Of a stretch of 64,000 bases of DNA, positions 42,364-55,229 are shown one piece after another. Made by a program: the position numbers and the translations under genes. The notes beneath the pieces are model-generated. The model saw only the letters and a list, made by a program, of their open reading frames with translations, made no database searches and was not told the origin of the DNA. The DNA comes from Azorinus chamasolen (lineage: Eukaryota; Mollusca; Bivalvia; Cardiida; Solecurtidae): NCBI GenBank assembly GCA_963576725.1, contig OY755241.1, positions 28,522,853 through 28,586,852 on the forward strand, read 5' to 3'. Position 1 is the first letter of the stretch; each line of letters begins with the position of its first letter.

Positions 42364-43555
42364 GTATAAGAAAACAGGTTTGGTTCATGAACAGACATAT
42401 GGTCACCTGCCTAAAAGTATATACTTCTTCTACGTTAAGATTTAGAACTATCGAGGTGAGTTTAAATTCAGACGCGATATCGCATAAATCGGCTTCTCTG
42501 GATCAACTTGTTTGACATTCGTAATGTTACAGAGATGTCACGTGGTTTATTAGAGGCATGGCCAATCCTTCTGTCTATACCAAGGAGTTCTAATTTAGTT
42601 TTTGTGTAGAGAAAGTTCGAATGCTCGGTTTTACTAACGAACGGCAATAACATCAGCTGAGAAAATGTTGTTTATTCCCTCGGTGGCATTTGCCACCATT
42701 TCTGTGTTCGGAATTCCGACACTAATAGTTGTTCTTACAAAACTCGGTTTGGATTTTCAGACTGGATATTTATTTGGGTCTACTCTGTTTGCAAATGCTC
42801 GAAAATGCGCTATATAAAGAATGGGTAAAAATTGAAGAATGTGGCAAGAGAAGCTTTGATGCAATGCATCAAAGGGCGCGTATTTCTGAATAGTGAATAA
42901 TAATCAAACGTGTTCTATATAACATAATGTCAACAAGATTTCTATATTACTCCTATGGCCTTAGAACACAACACAGTACTTCAGTTTCGCCACAAAGGGC
43001 CATTTAAAGAGTAGCCATTTCTGTCAGATGGCCCTACTTATACAATAACCCTTTCACACATTGTCTCACATTGGGTCCCTTATACCCTTTCTTTTTAAAT
43101 ATTCCTGTAAAAGGTAATGACATCATGGATATTTATTAGCTGATTTTTATAATGGCATAAGCACATAGGACTATTTAGTATTGGTAGTAACTAGGGATGG
43201 GACCGGGTACTCGGTAAAACGTCTAATACTGCTTATCACTTCTAGTTTCTGGGTAATCACAATAAAATAGTAATAAACGGTGTACTTTTCATTAAGATAG
43301 AGATGGTTGTGTTTAACAATTTGGGGGTTATTGTTCAGCTGCGAATAGATAAAAAACTATCTTATCCGGGTCTACTCTGTTTGCAAACGCATGAGAAAGA
43401 TATTTCAAGGAAATTGTTAAAATTACACGATTTCAGTTTCGTGGCCAAGTTCTATTTTTACAGAAGAAACTGTATATATTTCTTATGTTATATATGCTAC
43501 CTCTTGTTGTAGTTTTTAATTCATAATAACAAATGAAGAGACATTCCTTCAAGAT
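42364..43555. other. Unassigned, with MITE C pieces
   Basis: Pieces at 42,765-42,835 and 43,060-43,420 carry TCTACTCTGTTTGCAAA motifs. No gene recognised; frames at 42,468-42,653 and 43,303-43,512 look random. Confidence 0.35.
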
Positions 43556-43556
43556 T

Positions 43557-43808
43557 ATCAACCCTTCGCTTGCTATTCACGTCAATATACCTACCTTTAA
43601 ATAGTGAAGACCCAGATGAGACAGCTCCTGCAGGAGCTGTCTCATCAGGGTCTGTTCTATTTACAAGTTGATTGTGCAACCAGTGCACTCCACAGCAGTG
43701 ATTGCACAACGCAATACTTGTACACAGTGAAATATATGTAATTATACAACAGGGTATGGGCAAAGAAGAAGAAATGTATTTTTAAAATTCAGCAAGCGAA
43801 GGGTTAAA
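43557..43808 (+). mobile_element. MITE family D copy
   Basis: Left end CAACCCTTCGCTTGCTATTC, right end AGCAAGCGAAGGGTTAA. Perfect core GAGACAGCTCCTGCAGGAGC plus TGTCTC. Second near-intact single-module copy. Confidence 0.85.
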
Positions 43809-43825
43809 ATTCCATGCAAGATATG

Positions 43826-44112
43826 CAGTTAAACTTCAAGGGACCATACAAATACATCGGGATAACAGAGGTTCAAGATATCCAATTTCTAATCTGAACA
43901 ATTCCTCAAGTTCACAGCTTATTGCAGGTCGAAATTAATGATGAGCTTTCAGCATTACATTTGACCTGCATTAAGCTGTGACTTTTTTCAATCATGGGTA
44001 GTATTCTTTTTATAACAATTCTGTACTGTAAATTGTGGAAGGACCAAACTGTTACTTTGAGTTATCCTGAAGTTTGAGTTTTCCAATTCGAGATATTGAA
44101 GTTCAACTGTAT
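43826..44112. mobile_element. MITE family A copy
   Basis: GCAGTTAAACTTCAAGGGAC ... TATTGAAGTTCAACTGTA. Core has lost bases (GAGCTTTCAGCATTACATTT remains). Confidence 0.65.
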
Positions 44113-44239
44113 GTCTAAATGATATACCAAAGAATATCATATGTAACTGTAGTCTCGACACTTTTGACCCAGAGTTACTGGCCATCACACTAATATCAAA
44201 ATTGCCTTACATACAGTAGCGGATCTTGTATATATCTAT

Positions 44240-44540
44240 TTTACCCTTTACTCCGTGAATGTTTATATTAGTGGCATTATGACTATTAATTAATGGCATT
44301 TTAATAATGAAACTTTAACACTGGAAGGTTTCACCACGGCAGAAACTTTTGCATCGGATCTATGTTATTTCAAAAGGAAACAGAGCAGATCCAGCAAGAG
44401 TCTTCTAATTTGAGTCTACTCCATGTGTACTGTTTGCAAAGGCGTATCTATGACGTAAAAGGTTAAGTCGGGGTCTTAACCCTTCGCTTGCTATTCACGT
44501 CAATATACCTACCGGTGAATATTGAAGGCCCAGATGAGAC
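44240..44540. mobile_element. MITE family C copy followed by a D half
   Basis: C: TTTACCCTTTACTCCGTG ... ATGACGTAAAAGGTTAA. D half: TTAACCCTTCGCTTGCTATT to 44,540, then unrelated sequence, so the D copy is truncated in its core. Confidence 0.6.
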
Positions 44541-44809
44541 AGTTTGTACATGATATTTTTCCATGGCTGTTAAGTTATATTTCTCAGCGTTTAATACAAC
44601 AATCTTCTGTCTTGTCTTCTAAAGGGAACATTTGGTGTTTACATCTTGTAAGACAGGTGGACAAACAGAAGGAAATAGCTTTCAGAACTTTATACATGGA
44701 CGCTGCAGACAATCGAATGGAATATATTAAACCAGCGTGTAATATACGATGACAGTGGGAAGCAAATATACAGATGTAGATGCGTACGCAAATACTAAAC
44801 TCGTTATTT

Positions 44810-45830
44810 CCCGATTAAGCCCTATGTTGTTACCACTCTTTAGAATCGTCTCTTTAAGACGATTCTTAAGAATGGTCACAACATAGGGTTTGATTGAAAA
44901 AAAGGAGTTATAAGCTTTATAAATGAACCCGCTGCGGGCGGTTCAGTTGCATATACATGTATTAAACCAGCGTATATATATATACGATGACAGGAACTTA
45001 AGGGGAATGAGAAATGTGAGCTTTATAATAATGATTCCTGATACATATACACAGACAGTCATTAGCGCCGCTCCTGGCCTCACTGTATAATCTGGTGATA
45101 TGACAAAGTTCGTCAAAAGTTCGCCGAACCTTCAACTCGAACACATTTTACCTTTGATTTTATTCCTTGGATATTTTAGATAAAAAACGAGCACTACCAT
45201 ATTATTATTGTGGAAGCTATTCGGTAATCAGAAAACCTTTAAGAGATTCTGGACCTCGTAAATGCAGCCGCATTGCATACATGCTTGAAATGGCATGACC
45301 CATGCGTCAAATACATATTGTATACAGGTCAGCCAAAACGTCACAATACAATATATACATATCAATGTATTTATGAGATAGAATCATTTTTTCTGATTCG
45401 ATCACTTTAAAAATAAACACACATGTCTTGAAAAGCAGGTGATAGCCTGATACAGGACTAAAGTAATATAACACAGAAAGTTCCTACAGGCGCTTTCTGT
45501 GTAACTTTCGTCCTGAATTAAGCTACCACATGTCGTCAAGACCCAGAATTGCACCTCGTTTTAGTCATCGCTTTAGAGAGATTTTACTGTTAGTGAATAT
45601 AAAAAAGAAAGGAATGCATTACGATAGAACTGTAAGTCAAAAGCTAACCAATACCAATACCAGATACTTATTCTCACTGTACGTGCACTGGAGATAATTT
45701 GTGTAAACTAAAATATTTTTAAGAACAGCTTCCTTATTTCTCCACCAAACCCTATGCTGTGACCTCACACAGGGTTTGGTGGAGAAATGGCGATGTTAGT
45801 ATTTGAGTACGCACCATTATCTGTAGCGCT
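44810..45830. mobile_element. Two MITE family G hairpins and an H copy
   Basis: G copies at 44,810-44,912 (CTTTAGAATCGTCTCTTTAAGACG core) and 45,735-45,830 (TTTCTCCACCAAACCCTATG, inverse follows). H copy at 45,425-45,595 (CACAGAAAGTTCCTACAGGC core). The rest of the interval is unassigned. Confidence 0.6.
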
Positions 45831-45984
45831 GTCACAGGTTCCAATACAAATTTGAAATATTCAACAAAGTGGGAGTAAATTGTAGAAGTTTAGACAGTAG
45901 TACATCTACACTCTCTAACTAAACAAACACTCTTGCATGGAAAGTGCGTGCACATTAACACTGTAATGTATGAATTTAAACATT

Positions 45985-46125
45985 TCTCTTGCTTGAAAAT
46001 TAAAATACAGTTCTCCTTTACCCATGTCCTGTTGTATAATTACATGGACATTCACTGTCTGCAAATATTTCTCTGTGCAATTACGGCTGTGGAGTGCACT
46101 GGTTGCACAATCAACTTGTTACATC
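45985..46125. mobile_element. MITE family D partial
   Basis: CTCTTGCTTGAAAATTAAAA through GTTGTATAATTACATG and GTGCACTGGTTGCACAATCA: the right half of D in reverse, truncated at the core. Confidence 0.6.
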
Positions 46126-46214
46126 ATCATAAGTATGTCATGCACCTCGTGGTAGGTGTTGTGTTCACCAACAATTTGATGCACTTGGTAGCTACATTAA
46201 TGTAATTGACGTGT

Positions 46215-46675
46215 TGATGAACACAGTACAGGTATCTGTACTATTTCGTTTTGTCGTACCCTTTATTACGTTTCTACAGTTATTATGTTTGAGTACACTA
46301 GCGATAGATGGATACAGTTTGTTCACTTAAATGTTTTCGTTATACATGAACTTTACCACTGTATTTTCCATCGAGGTTGTTGTAGATTAGTCGGAGAGGG
46401 GATGCGTTTATTTACACTGTTTGTCTTTTAGGGTGAAAATGGAATAAGTCTGAGATTGGGGGCCCATAAACCGGTTTAACCCCCTAGTGACTTTTGCTAC
46501 TGACCGTTCCAAGGCGGTACTTCCATCTTCCTCCTATTGTATGTTTGTTTTGTCTATGTGCGACTCTTATTGTTTTTATAGTTATGTACATTTGCTGTTT
46601 CCTTGTGTTGCTGTTCGGGCGACTGTTTGTTCTGTATGTGGTGTTTCCTGCATGACTCATGTTTGTATTTGTATA
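46215..46675 (+). mobile_element. Solo Naiad-B 3' UTR/pseudo-LTR fragment
   Basis: Plus-strand copy of the B tail: TACTATTTCGTTTTGTCG, CTAGCGATAGATGGATACAG, TGACCGTTCCAAGGCGGTAC, TTTCCTGCATGACTCATG. No coding part; an extreme 5' truncation. Confidence 0.8.
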
Positions 46676-46724
46676 TAGTGTAGACCCTAATGAGACAGCT
46701 CCTGCAGGAACAGCAAGGGAAGGG

Positions 46725-46940
46725 TGAACCCTTTCGGCGCCAAATTAGTAATTGTCGTCTGCAGACCAATTTTGTTAAATCTTTCGGTAAAATAAGAAAT
46801 GAGATAAATAAATGCAAAATTCAAAGAAATAAAGCACATATATAGCTATAGAGTTTGAGACAAAAACGCGGCGTCTGATCTGGGACGGCACTATTTGATG
46901 TGGTGTATTTATATGACATTGGTGGTAAAAGGGTTAAAAT
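46725..46940. mobile_element. MITE family B-like, diverged
   Basis: GAACCCTTTCGGCGCCAAAT left, GTGGTAAAAGGGTTAA right. GCGGCGTCTGATCTGG in the middle instead of the usual palindrome. Confidence 0.55.
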
Positions 46941-47509
46941 GTTCTATCAAATTCAGGTAACATGTATATGATTCACAACATACTGGGGACAGGAATATCA
47001 ACATATTTGATCAGCTGACCAGTCATAGACTGGATTTCGTGATAGAATTGTATGATAAAAAGAAGGGAGGAAATGTTCACATATAGACCCACAGGGGGCC
47101 ATTTCGTGTGTCTAAAAAGTAAAACAAATATTGATTGGGTCGATTCAAGTCTGTTGTCTTAGTTACGAGGGAGCTTGATAAAGGAATAATGGACTAACTT
47201 GACACTACCTGGTCTTGGAAAAGTAACCCTGCCGGATAGAAAATGGCCTGAGATCTAAATCTGCACAAATGTTTAAACTGGGCTAACAGTTCCAAAATAA
47301 GTTGTTAAAAATTATCCCATTGGTTATCATGGCATACATGGAATACAATTACTGTTTTGTTTTTGAATACATTTGAAAGAGAGTGCAGAAAAAGCGAAAT
47401 ACAAAATTTCCCAGGTATTTTAGAGATATCACCTCATTCATTTTGTGCTCCGGTTAGCTAACATTTATACTAGTCCAATAAGTGATGTCGACATTTCTTG
47501 TATTTACTT

Positions 47510-47985
47510 TACCCTTTTCCCTGTTACATGTTCATGGAAGAAATAATAGTTTCACAGAGTTTCAGATAAGTGTGCGTACCCAAATACTAAAATCGCCATT
47601 TCTCCACCAAACGAAGTGACGATTCTAAAGAGTGGTCGCAGTATAGGGTTTGGCAGAGAAAAAGTTATTTTTTAATATGTTGAACTTTACGAACCTTATC
47701 TGGACCTCTGTATCGTACACATCTATCAGCTGAAGTTCTATAATAGTGAAGGTATACAGGAATTGTTTTTTTGCTCTGGCAGAAATTACAGAATCAGACC
47801 TATATAAGTCCATGTGCAAACAGAGCAAACCCTGATCAGACGACTCCTACAGTAGCTGTCTGATCTAGGTCTACTATGTTTGAAAAGGCATGAAAGGGCG
47901 GTTATATGAAGGAAAGAACCAAGCGATTTCGTTTAAACTTTCTTGTTTTCCGCTTAACCCTTTCAGTGCCAGCATTGTCGCCTGC
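47510..47985. mobile_element. MITE C with nested MITE G; start of another
   Basis: TTTACCCTTTTCCCTG ... AGACGACTCCTACAGTAGCT ... ATGAAGGAAAG, with a G hairpin at 47,580-47,670. A further TTAACCCTTTCAGTGCC end lies at 47,954. Confidence 0.55.
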
Positions 47986-48109
47986 TGGGCCTATTTTCGT
48001 CTGCGTTAATACATGAACCTGTTCAAGCCCGCGGTTGATCTAGTTCTACATCGTTTGCAAACTTAAAAACGTTGGTTTTCGTATAGTGAGGCTCATTTTC
48101 TTTTGGATT

Positions 48110-48870
48110 TGGTAAAGACGTAAAGGCATGTTTATTGCCATTTGGTATTGAAATACAGTTATGGATTTGTTGTTGACACATTTGTATTGCCATTCGCTAA
48201 CTGTTCATGCACATGATCATTTGCTATTAACTACTGAACACACGTTTGCTACCATTTGCTCTTGGGACATATTCATTGCCATTTGCTAATAAATGTTTGA
48301 AAAAGCTAATCGTCAATTATCATTGAGTTGTATGTAGTTCCATGTGCTAACGGGACACGCTCATAGGATTCCATATTGGCTATTGAAACACACCCATTGC
48401 TATTTGCTATTGACTATTGGTTCAACTTTATTGTCACTTGGTATTGGGACACTTTTATTGTTATTTACTATTGCTAATTGGACTCTCGTGTTCATTGACT
48501 TGGGACAAGCATAATGGTATTTGTGACACTTATTCCCGTTTTCTGTCGACTATTGTTACAGACTGATTCGCAGATACAATTGGATATTGGGACGGGATAA
48601 TTGTCATTTGTTATAGACTATTCACACATATCCACTGGCATTTCCTGTTGACTATTTGGGCATATGTATTGTTACTTACAAGGCATTTTGACACGCTTAT
48701 TGTCATTTATTATTGGTTATTGAGACACACGTTGTGCCGCTTGCTACTTATTGATGGTCAACAGTCCATTGCCAATGTATGTCTATTGTGTAATGCTCGT
48801 TGAAATCTCTGCTATCTGTCTTTGGACGCTTTATTGTCATATGCTATTGGTAACCGCTCATTGCCATAAT
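48110..48870. repeat. Highly diverged tandem repeat
   Basis: The phrase TTGCCATTTGCTATT, with GGGACACA variants, recurs about every 35-60 bases some 15 times. It is too diverged for a firm period. No coding sense. Confidence 0.6.
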
Positions 48871-49224
48871 GATTTTGATGGTGGTGCTAATGATGCCGAA
48901 TATTATGATATGAGGAGGAGGGAGTTACTGCAAGTTATAATCAAGATTATGGACAAGATGATGTAACTGAAATGACATGAATGTTAATGTATTCTTCTAA
49001 ATAAGCTCGTCCTGTGTTGGATAAAATAAGGCAAACAAAACATGTATAGTCGAAAGTTGTAAGCTAACAAACCGCTACAGATAATGCTGTATGATAGTTA
49101 TGAAATCTGTTGCAGAGTAGTCATGTTCAGGTGATGGCTTTCATACAACTCAGACAGTTTATCTGAAAGTTAAAACATTGTGTTACATATACCAAAACTA
49201 AATTCATCATTCTCCAATAAATGT

Positions 49225-50410
49225 TATAGTAATACATGTTACCAAATGAAAGTCTTATGATATACGTTAGAAAGCGTTACCAAATGCTAAGCGAGCTTTA
49301 TGATATACGTCAGAAAGTGTTTTACTAAATGATACGATATTCTCAAGATATGCGTTAGAAAGTGTTTCCAAATAACGAACGTTTTATGTTATATCTCAGA
49401 AAGTGTTACCATATCACAAAGAAAGTCTTAGAATAATTATCATATACATTGTACAACAGATAGTCTGTTACGACATACGACAAACAGTATATTGAAATAA
49501 ACGCAGACAGTGTGTTACCATATATACCAGACAGTGTATTAAGATATACGAGAAACAGTCTGTTACCAAACAGTACATATAGTGTTTTACAAATTACAAT
49601 ATACTAGGCTAGGAACATTTTGATACAAACAACGACAAATGGTAAATTACCATATTTGACGGACAGTAAAGTTTGCTAAAATATACAACAGATAGTCCGT
49701 TACTAGAAGCATCCGAGAGTGTAAAACATACGTTACTATAGTACGACAGACTACATACAACATACGTCGCTAAAGTACGACAAACCATATAAAACTAAAG
49801 TACGACAGACTACATAAAACATATGTTACTAAATTACGACATACTACATAAACATATGTTGCTAAAGTACGACAAACTACATAATACATAAAACATATGT
49901 TACTAAAGTACGACAAAGTACGACAGACAACATGACACATACGTTACTAAAGTACAACATACTACATAAAACATGTGTGACTAAGGTTCGACAGGCTACA
50001 TGAAACATATATTACTAAATTACGACAGACTACATAAAACATTATGTCACTTAAGTACGATAGACTACATAAAACGTATGTTACTAAAGTACGACAGACT
50101 ACATAAAACATGTTACTAAAGTACGACATACTACATAAAACATGTTACTAAAGTACGACAGACTACATAAAACGTATGTTACTATAGTATGACATACTAT
50201 ATAAAACATATGTTATTAAAGTACGACAGACTACATAAAGCATGTTACTAAAGTACGACAGACTACATAAAACACATGTTACTAAAGTGCGAAAGACTAC
50301 ATAACACATATGCTACTAAAGTACGACATACTACATAAAACATATTACTAAATAGCGGCAGACTACATAAAATATATGTTACTAAACTACGACAGAATAC
50401 ATGAAATATT
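49225..50410. repeat. ~34-bp tandem array with diverged left flank
   Basis: From about 49,720 units of ACTAAAGTACGACAGACTAC and ATAAAACATATGTT repeat about 20 times, with short and long variants (with or without TATG). Left of that (49,225-49,700) older relatives occur (TACGTTAGAAAGCGTTACCA). Confidence 0.8.
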
Positions 50411-50599
50411 GTTGCTCAAATGTACGCCCGCAGATCAATTTATCGTGTTAGCTTTTATGAATGGATAAGCCTAGTGGCACACAACTTCAGACTCCTGTGA
50501 GAAGGCGGCTAACTCTTAGCATTTTCTACACCAACGTTGTTTGATATTATGTTTATTGAACCGTCTTCTCTATAGAGACACCTTTTAAAGAATTCGCAG

Positions 50600-51300
50600 A
50601 GTTCGTGGAAGTCGTCTGATCAGGGTCTGCTCTGTTTGCTTATATAATAAAATAAATCTGATTATAACGTACTTTGTTCACAAAACCTGATTAATTAATA
50701 ATCGTGATGCCATTAGTTCTTATTTAGATATTGGTTAATGAGAGGGAAAGAAAGTCAATAAATGAAAAGTGGAGCAAATGCAAACTTGTGCAGACGGACG
50801 CATGTTGCTGTGCAATAGTTATATTTTATTTTCTTATTACAGTAGAACTTATCTGACGCAGCAATCAAAACGAGGTCTAACTATGGGTTTATAATGTAGG
50901 TGATCGTTTAATGCAAGCCAGTCGAACGTAGTACCGGAGGCTCCTACAGTGAACGGCGAAGGCTGTTTTCAAATGACCCATACATCAGCCATTTGATCAG
51001 TTTCTGTTCTGTTTGCTTATGAAATAGTATACAGTAGAACTGGTTTTAACCCTTTACCCAATAGCCTGTTTCTAGTTTTGAAGACATATGACCACTTAAA
51101 GCAGGTTGAAAGTAAAGCAGAATGCGCCTTAAGGCGCATTCTGCTTTACTTTCAGCCTGCTTTAAGCTACCACCTACTAGAATATAGAAAATATTTATTA
51201 TGCAATATGTTCATGACTGTATGAATTTGAACTATTTTCTTCAGCGGAGGAATAAATCAAACACGCTAAAAGCCGCTTCTATCAGGTAAAGGGTTAAGCT
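50600..51300. mobile_element. Cluster of MITE C and H pieces
   Basis: C remnant 50,605-50,760; H-like 50,840-50,960; then 51,048-51,295, a TTAACCCTTTACCC...AGGTAAAGGGTTAA element. Its core GCAGAATGCGCCTTAAGGCG with inverse is a perfect hairpin flanked by H-type arms (CACTTAAAGCAGGTTGAAAG). Confidence 0.6.
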
Positions 51301-51429
51301 GTCATCAAACCGGAGGTCTAATTATGATTATGTAAACATAAAGGTCATTTATGCCATGCACTAAGCAACCACTTGATTTTAAGAAGACTACATTCAATGA
51401 ATAAATGACTGCTTAGGTCCGGTTCGGCG

Positions 51430-51930
51430 GTCTGTTTGAAACATACCTTAACGTTTTACGCAATCCTGTTGTCTGATTTTGAAACATACTTGACAGTTCG
51501 ACGCAGTCTTATTGTCTGTTTTTGAAACATGACAGTTTGGAACGGTCCTGATGTCTGTTTTAAAACATACCTGACAGTCTGGCGCAATCCCACTGCCTGT
51601 TTTTTTGGTAACATACCTAATAGTTTGATACAATCCTGTTGTCTGTTTTTGAAACATACCTGACAGTTTGACGCAGGCTTGTTGTTTGTTTTTGAAAACT
51701 ACCTGACAGTTTAACGCAGTCCCGATGTCTGTTTTTGTAACATACGAGTACCTGACAGTTTACACATTTTTGCTGTCTGTTTTAGTATCATACCCGACAT
51801 TTTGACACATTTCTGCTGTCTGTTTTTTTGTAACATACCTGACATGTTGACACATTTCTGCTGTCTGTTTTTGTAATATACCTGACAGTTTGACACAATC
51901 CTATTACCCGTTTTTGTAAGTAGCAGATGT
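51430..51930. repeat. 47-bp tandem array, diverged part
   Basis: Units like TGTCTGTTTTTGTAACATAC with CTGACAGTTTGACACA, about 10 copies with frequent changes. Short minus frames through it (VCYKNRQQDCVK-like) are repeat shadows. Confidence 0.85.
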
Positions 51931-52103
51931 AGATTTTGCTCCATGCACGTTCATTATCCATTTATAGTTAACACTATTCAAATTATCTTATTTTGCACGT
52001 GAAAAGCGTTAAGTTACAGAAATACCAGTTATAACCCTGGTATTAGGATATGTGATATATTCGGTTGTCTTCGGAGTTTTGTCGAACGGTTTCTATTGGC
52101 TGA

Positions 52104-52445
52104 TTGGTGTATTTTGGGGTCAGATGGCCATTCCAAACTTTGACATGGGTTGCACAGCTAGTGTTGGCTAGTCACTTGCTAAGTCATTTACCAGACGTAA
52201 AGACCTTGTTTGAGAGGCCAAGAAAGTTTGATGTTTGCATTGCTTGGTATGCGTCTCTTCTTGCAGATTTATTCTGGTTGATATTTCCATTAGTTGCATT
52301 TGAACTCATTTCGCTACAGCTGAGATTCATTTTACGGCGGTCGCTTCGCCTTGGTCTCTGTCCGTTTGTTTCATGTTCGCCATTGAATTTAGGAGTGGCC
52401 ATTTCTGAGAGAAGGGGGAGGGGGTTCGGGTCCACAACCCGGTAA
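52104..52445 (+). CDS. Possible first exon, unknown product
   Basis: A plus frame of 113 codons. The final CACAACCCG|GTAAGA at 52,442-52,447 is a good donor consensus. Locally it is less AT-rich, and inverted CCAAT-like ATTGG boxes lie upstream (52,095-52,110). The encoded N-terminal part is hydrophobic (LLADLFWLIFPLVAFELISL, ~52-71), the C-terminal part Arg-rich. No family recognised. An overlapping minus frame (52,184-52,534) is equally open, so the call is weak. Confidence 0.2.
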   Translation: MVYFGVRWPFQTLTWVAQLVLASHLLSHLPDVKTLFERPRKFDVCIAWYASLLADLFWLIFPLVAFELISLQLRFILRRSLRLGLCPFVSCSPLNLGVAISERRGRGFGSTTR

Positions 52446-52819
52446 GATATTAAAGATTTGTAAATTCTAGTTTTGTAAGCGAGATCGAAAGAGAATAGTG
52501 TTAAGCACAGCAGTATTTTATCTATTTTATTCATATCATAATTAACAGCATTTCGTTTCTAATGATGTATATTAAACCATGTTAATTGCTATAAGTACCT
52601 GTATATATTAACTGCATTTATATTTGAAACCTATACAATGTATTATGTAAGGAAACACATATCTTGAATATGTCTTCCTTCTATGTATTTGCAGGAATCC
52701 TGTTATAGACAATGGGTGGTCTGTTATACTATCAGACGGAGAAATAAAGTACTGAATGATACCCCTAAGTTGTGGCTCAGACCAAAGTGTTTGCCATAAA
52801 AACCGATCTGCGACAGTAA

Positions 52820-53170
52820 CATGCCTTACAGTTTGATACAATCCTGCTATTATTTTTGCAACATACCTGACAGTTTGACACAGTCCTATTAGTTGTCTGT
52901 TTTTGTAACATACTTGACGGTTTGACACAGTCCTATTAGTTGTCTGTTTGACACAGTCCTATTAGTTGTCTGTTTTTGTAACATACCTGACAGTTTGACA
53001 CAGTCCTATTAGTTGTCTGTTTTTGTAACATACCTGACAGTTTGACACAGTCCTATTAGTTGTCTGTTTTTGTAACATACCTGACAGTTTGACACAGTCC
53101 TATTAGTTGTCTGTTTTTGTAACATATCTGACAGTTTGACACAGTCCTATTAGTTGTCTGTTTTTGTAAC
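52820..53170. repeat. 47-bp tandem array, homogeneous part
   Basis: About seven units of AGTTGTCTGTTTTTGTAACA + TACCTGACAGTTTGACACAG + TCCTATT, nearly identical. Breaks off in TTTTTGTAAC, where AGAACAGAACAGAAG begins. Confidence 0.9.
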
Positions 53171-53225
53171 AGAACAGAACAGAAGTTTATTTCACCCAGG
53201 TATATAACATACAGCATGGGGTTAT
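53171..53225 (-). mobile_element. 3' tail of a non-LTR element
   Basis: On the minus strand: GGTGAAATAAACTTCTGTTC then TGTTCTGTT. A polyadenylation-like AATAAA plus a short pentamer tail is what CR1/L2-type LINEs or their SINEs leave. Whether it ends the LINE at 55-59 kb or a separate copy is unclear, as 2 kb lie between. Confidence 0.45.
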
Positions 53226-54990
53226 GTCAACAGTAAAGTAGATAAAAAAAACCTGTATATAGGTTCCGATTGTGGGGGAAAAATCATAGGGAACAATCGA
53301 TTCGAAGTATACTAAGTCCATAAGAGAAGAGCGTATCTAGGTTACCGGTGTGTTGATTTAACTACACATGTGACCCGAGACGCTCGTCAATGACATTCCA
53401 CTATGTACTACGCGTTGTGTACTATCCACAACAAAAGCATGCGTTTGATTACGGCAAGGTCAATGTAGCTGCGAAAGTGTCAACATACGGTTTGGATAAA
53501 TGGCGACTGAAAGGTAAGGTGGTTAATTCCTTGATTTATTTTGTCAATTGCCTAGTTTCGTCCATACAGTGCAGACAGAGAGTGTGAGGGCTACAAAAAA
53601 GACCTCTCTTATCCTGGTCGGCACTTCATTGACGGTGTGTGTGTGTGTGTGTGTGTTTGTAAATTCGTTTAAAGACCTGCTTTACGGTAGCAAACAGCAG
53701 CGAGCTGGATCGAGTGTCCTTTGGAATTCGGTCCTGGCCGGGACTGCTTGCTGAACGTGCAATAATTCAAGTTTTAGCCATATCATGACTTATACATATT
53801 ACAGTGTTGTACAACATTCAGTCGTGGTGTAGCAATATAACATGCGCAATACTGCACTTGTAAATCAATGACTTTAACATTTTAGATATCATGCAAACCG
53901 TGTAGGTTTGAATTTGGAACTTACTTCTGTCAAGTATGGAATCGTGAGGGTAGCTCCAAGTCGAGGGGAGATAACATTTACCAGACTTTGAAAGTAAATA
54001 AACAGGTATAAACCGTTTCGGTTTACAGTAGTGCCATTGATCACCAAGGATTTCGCATTCGCATGTTTTCATACATATTCATATAGATCTACATGTTACC
54101 ACTGTATATAGTTGCGCAGCATTCATCGTAGGTGAACCCTAAATGAATTACGAGTTTGCCAATCTTTCCAACAAAGGAGATCCAAGCCTGAGACTGTGGA
54201 TGCTCCAAAGTATTAAAAAAAAATAGATTTAGGCTAACATTATTAGTAACATATAGGCAATATAATGCTGCACCACTCGTCCACTATAATACATGTGCCA
54301 GACTTTGTGCATAGGTCAGTGTTCAACAAAATGATAACAGCTATGATAGAGACCTGCAATATAACCAGTAAAATAGTGGACGTAAACAGTGTACACACAG
54401 ACACGGTCGCTTTCATCGGGCCGGCAGTTCAGGGTTCTCACAATTTATAAACGGTATCAAGCTAACGTATTTGCAGGAGCAAACAGTGCATATCCAGACC
54501 AGCCCGTACCCGTACAGCCGACTAAATCTGGGTTCGCTCCTTTTGCGATAATCAGCATCATCATAGTGAAAACTAAACATTAGCTGGTGTAGGAGCGACT
54601 GTGAGCTATGAGCACCAGACCTGACCGCCCTAGTTATTATGCCTTGCTCTGGGTTCACACGTCTTGCAATGTTCGATATCATCTTGATAGTATAAACTAT
54701 TTATAGCGACCAACAATAGCTGGTGTACAGGCAGTGAGGCAATGGTAATAACGGTGCGCATCCAGACCGGATCACTCACAGCGGGCCGTTTGGTATGGGT
54801 CCACCACCGTTTTTAAAAGCGTTTTTGATATAAAAGTAAAGTACCTAGTTATAGTCTACTTTCAGTCCGAATGACCGCTCAGCCGACTGTACATTTACTC
54901 CCCTGGTCATTGAGTCATTGGCCTACAATATTAAGCACTGCTAACATATGGCGCAATCATGCAGCCGCAGTACCGGCGAGTGACCCTCAC
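53226..54990. other. Unassigned
   Basis: A (GT)n tract at 53,635-53,660 and several short frames, among them 53,390-53,587 with a donor-like AAAG|GTAAGG at 53,514. I see no domain. Part may be 3' UTR of the LINE or an old insertion into it. Confidence 0.3.
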
Positions 54991-55137
54991 AGGTACCCAT
55001 TTTAACCCCTGGGTGGAGAGGATGTGCGGGTGCGAGACACGGAACAGCGTCTCTGAAATTTCCGGGTGGGACCGGGATTTGAACCCCGGACCTCCGGACT
55101 GATAGTCAAGCGCGTTACCACTAGACCACCGCCACCT
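54945..55137 (-). mobile_element. tRNA-derived SINE (tRNA-like head)
   Basis: On the minus strand 55,137-55,065 resembles a tRNA: A-box-like GGTCTAGTGGTAACGCG, T-arm CCGGGGTTCAAATCCCGG with B-box GGTTCAAATCC, and acceptor halves GGTGG/CCACC. The anticodon-loop reading would be AUC (Asp-like), the anticodon stem is mispaired and no CCA is needed. Non-tRNA sequence follows (CAGAGACGCTGTTCCGTGTC). Most likely a SINE head, not a working tRNA. Confidence 0.6.
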
Positions 55138-55229
55138 ACATACTGATATTCAGCAACATATATATTTACAGTAATAAACATATTAGCATTTGGATATGGT
55201 GTTTCTTAAATAGATAAAGCTGCATCTAT

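Noticed and set aside
55065..55137. Functional tRNA-Asp gene
   Set aside because: Anticodon AUC and a mispaired anticodon stem, within a repeat-rich block; a SINE head is more likely.
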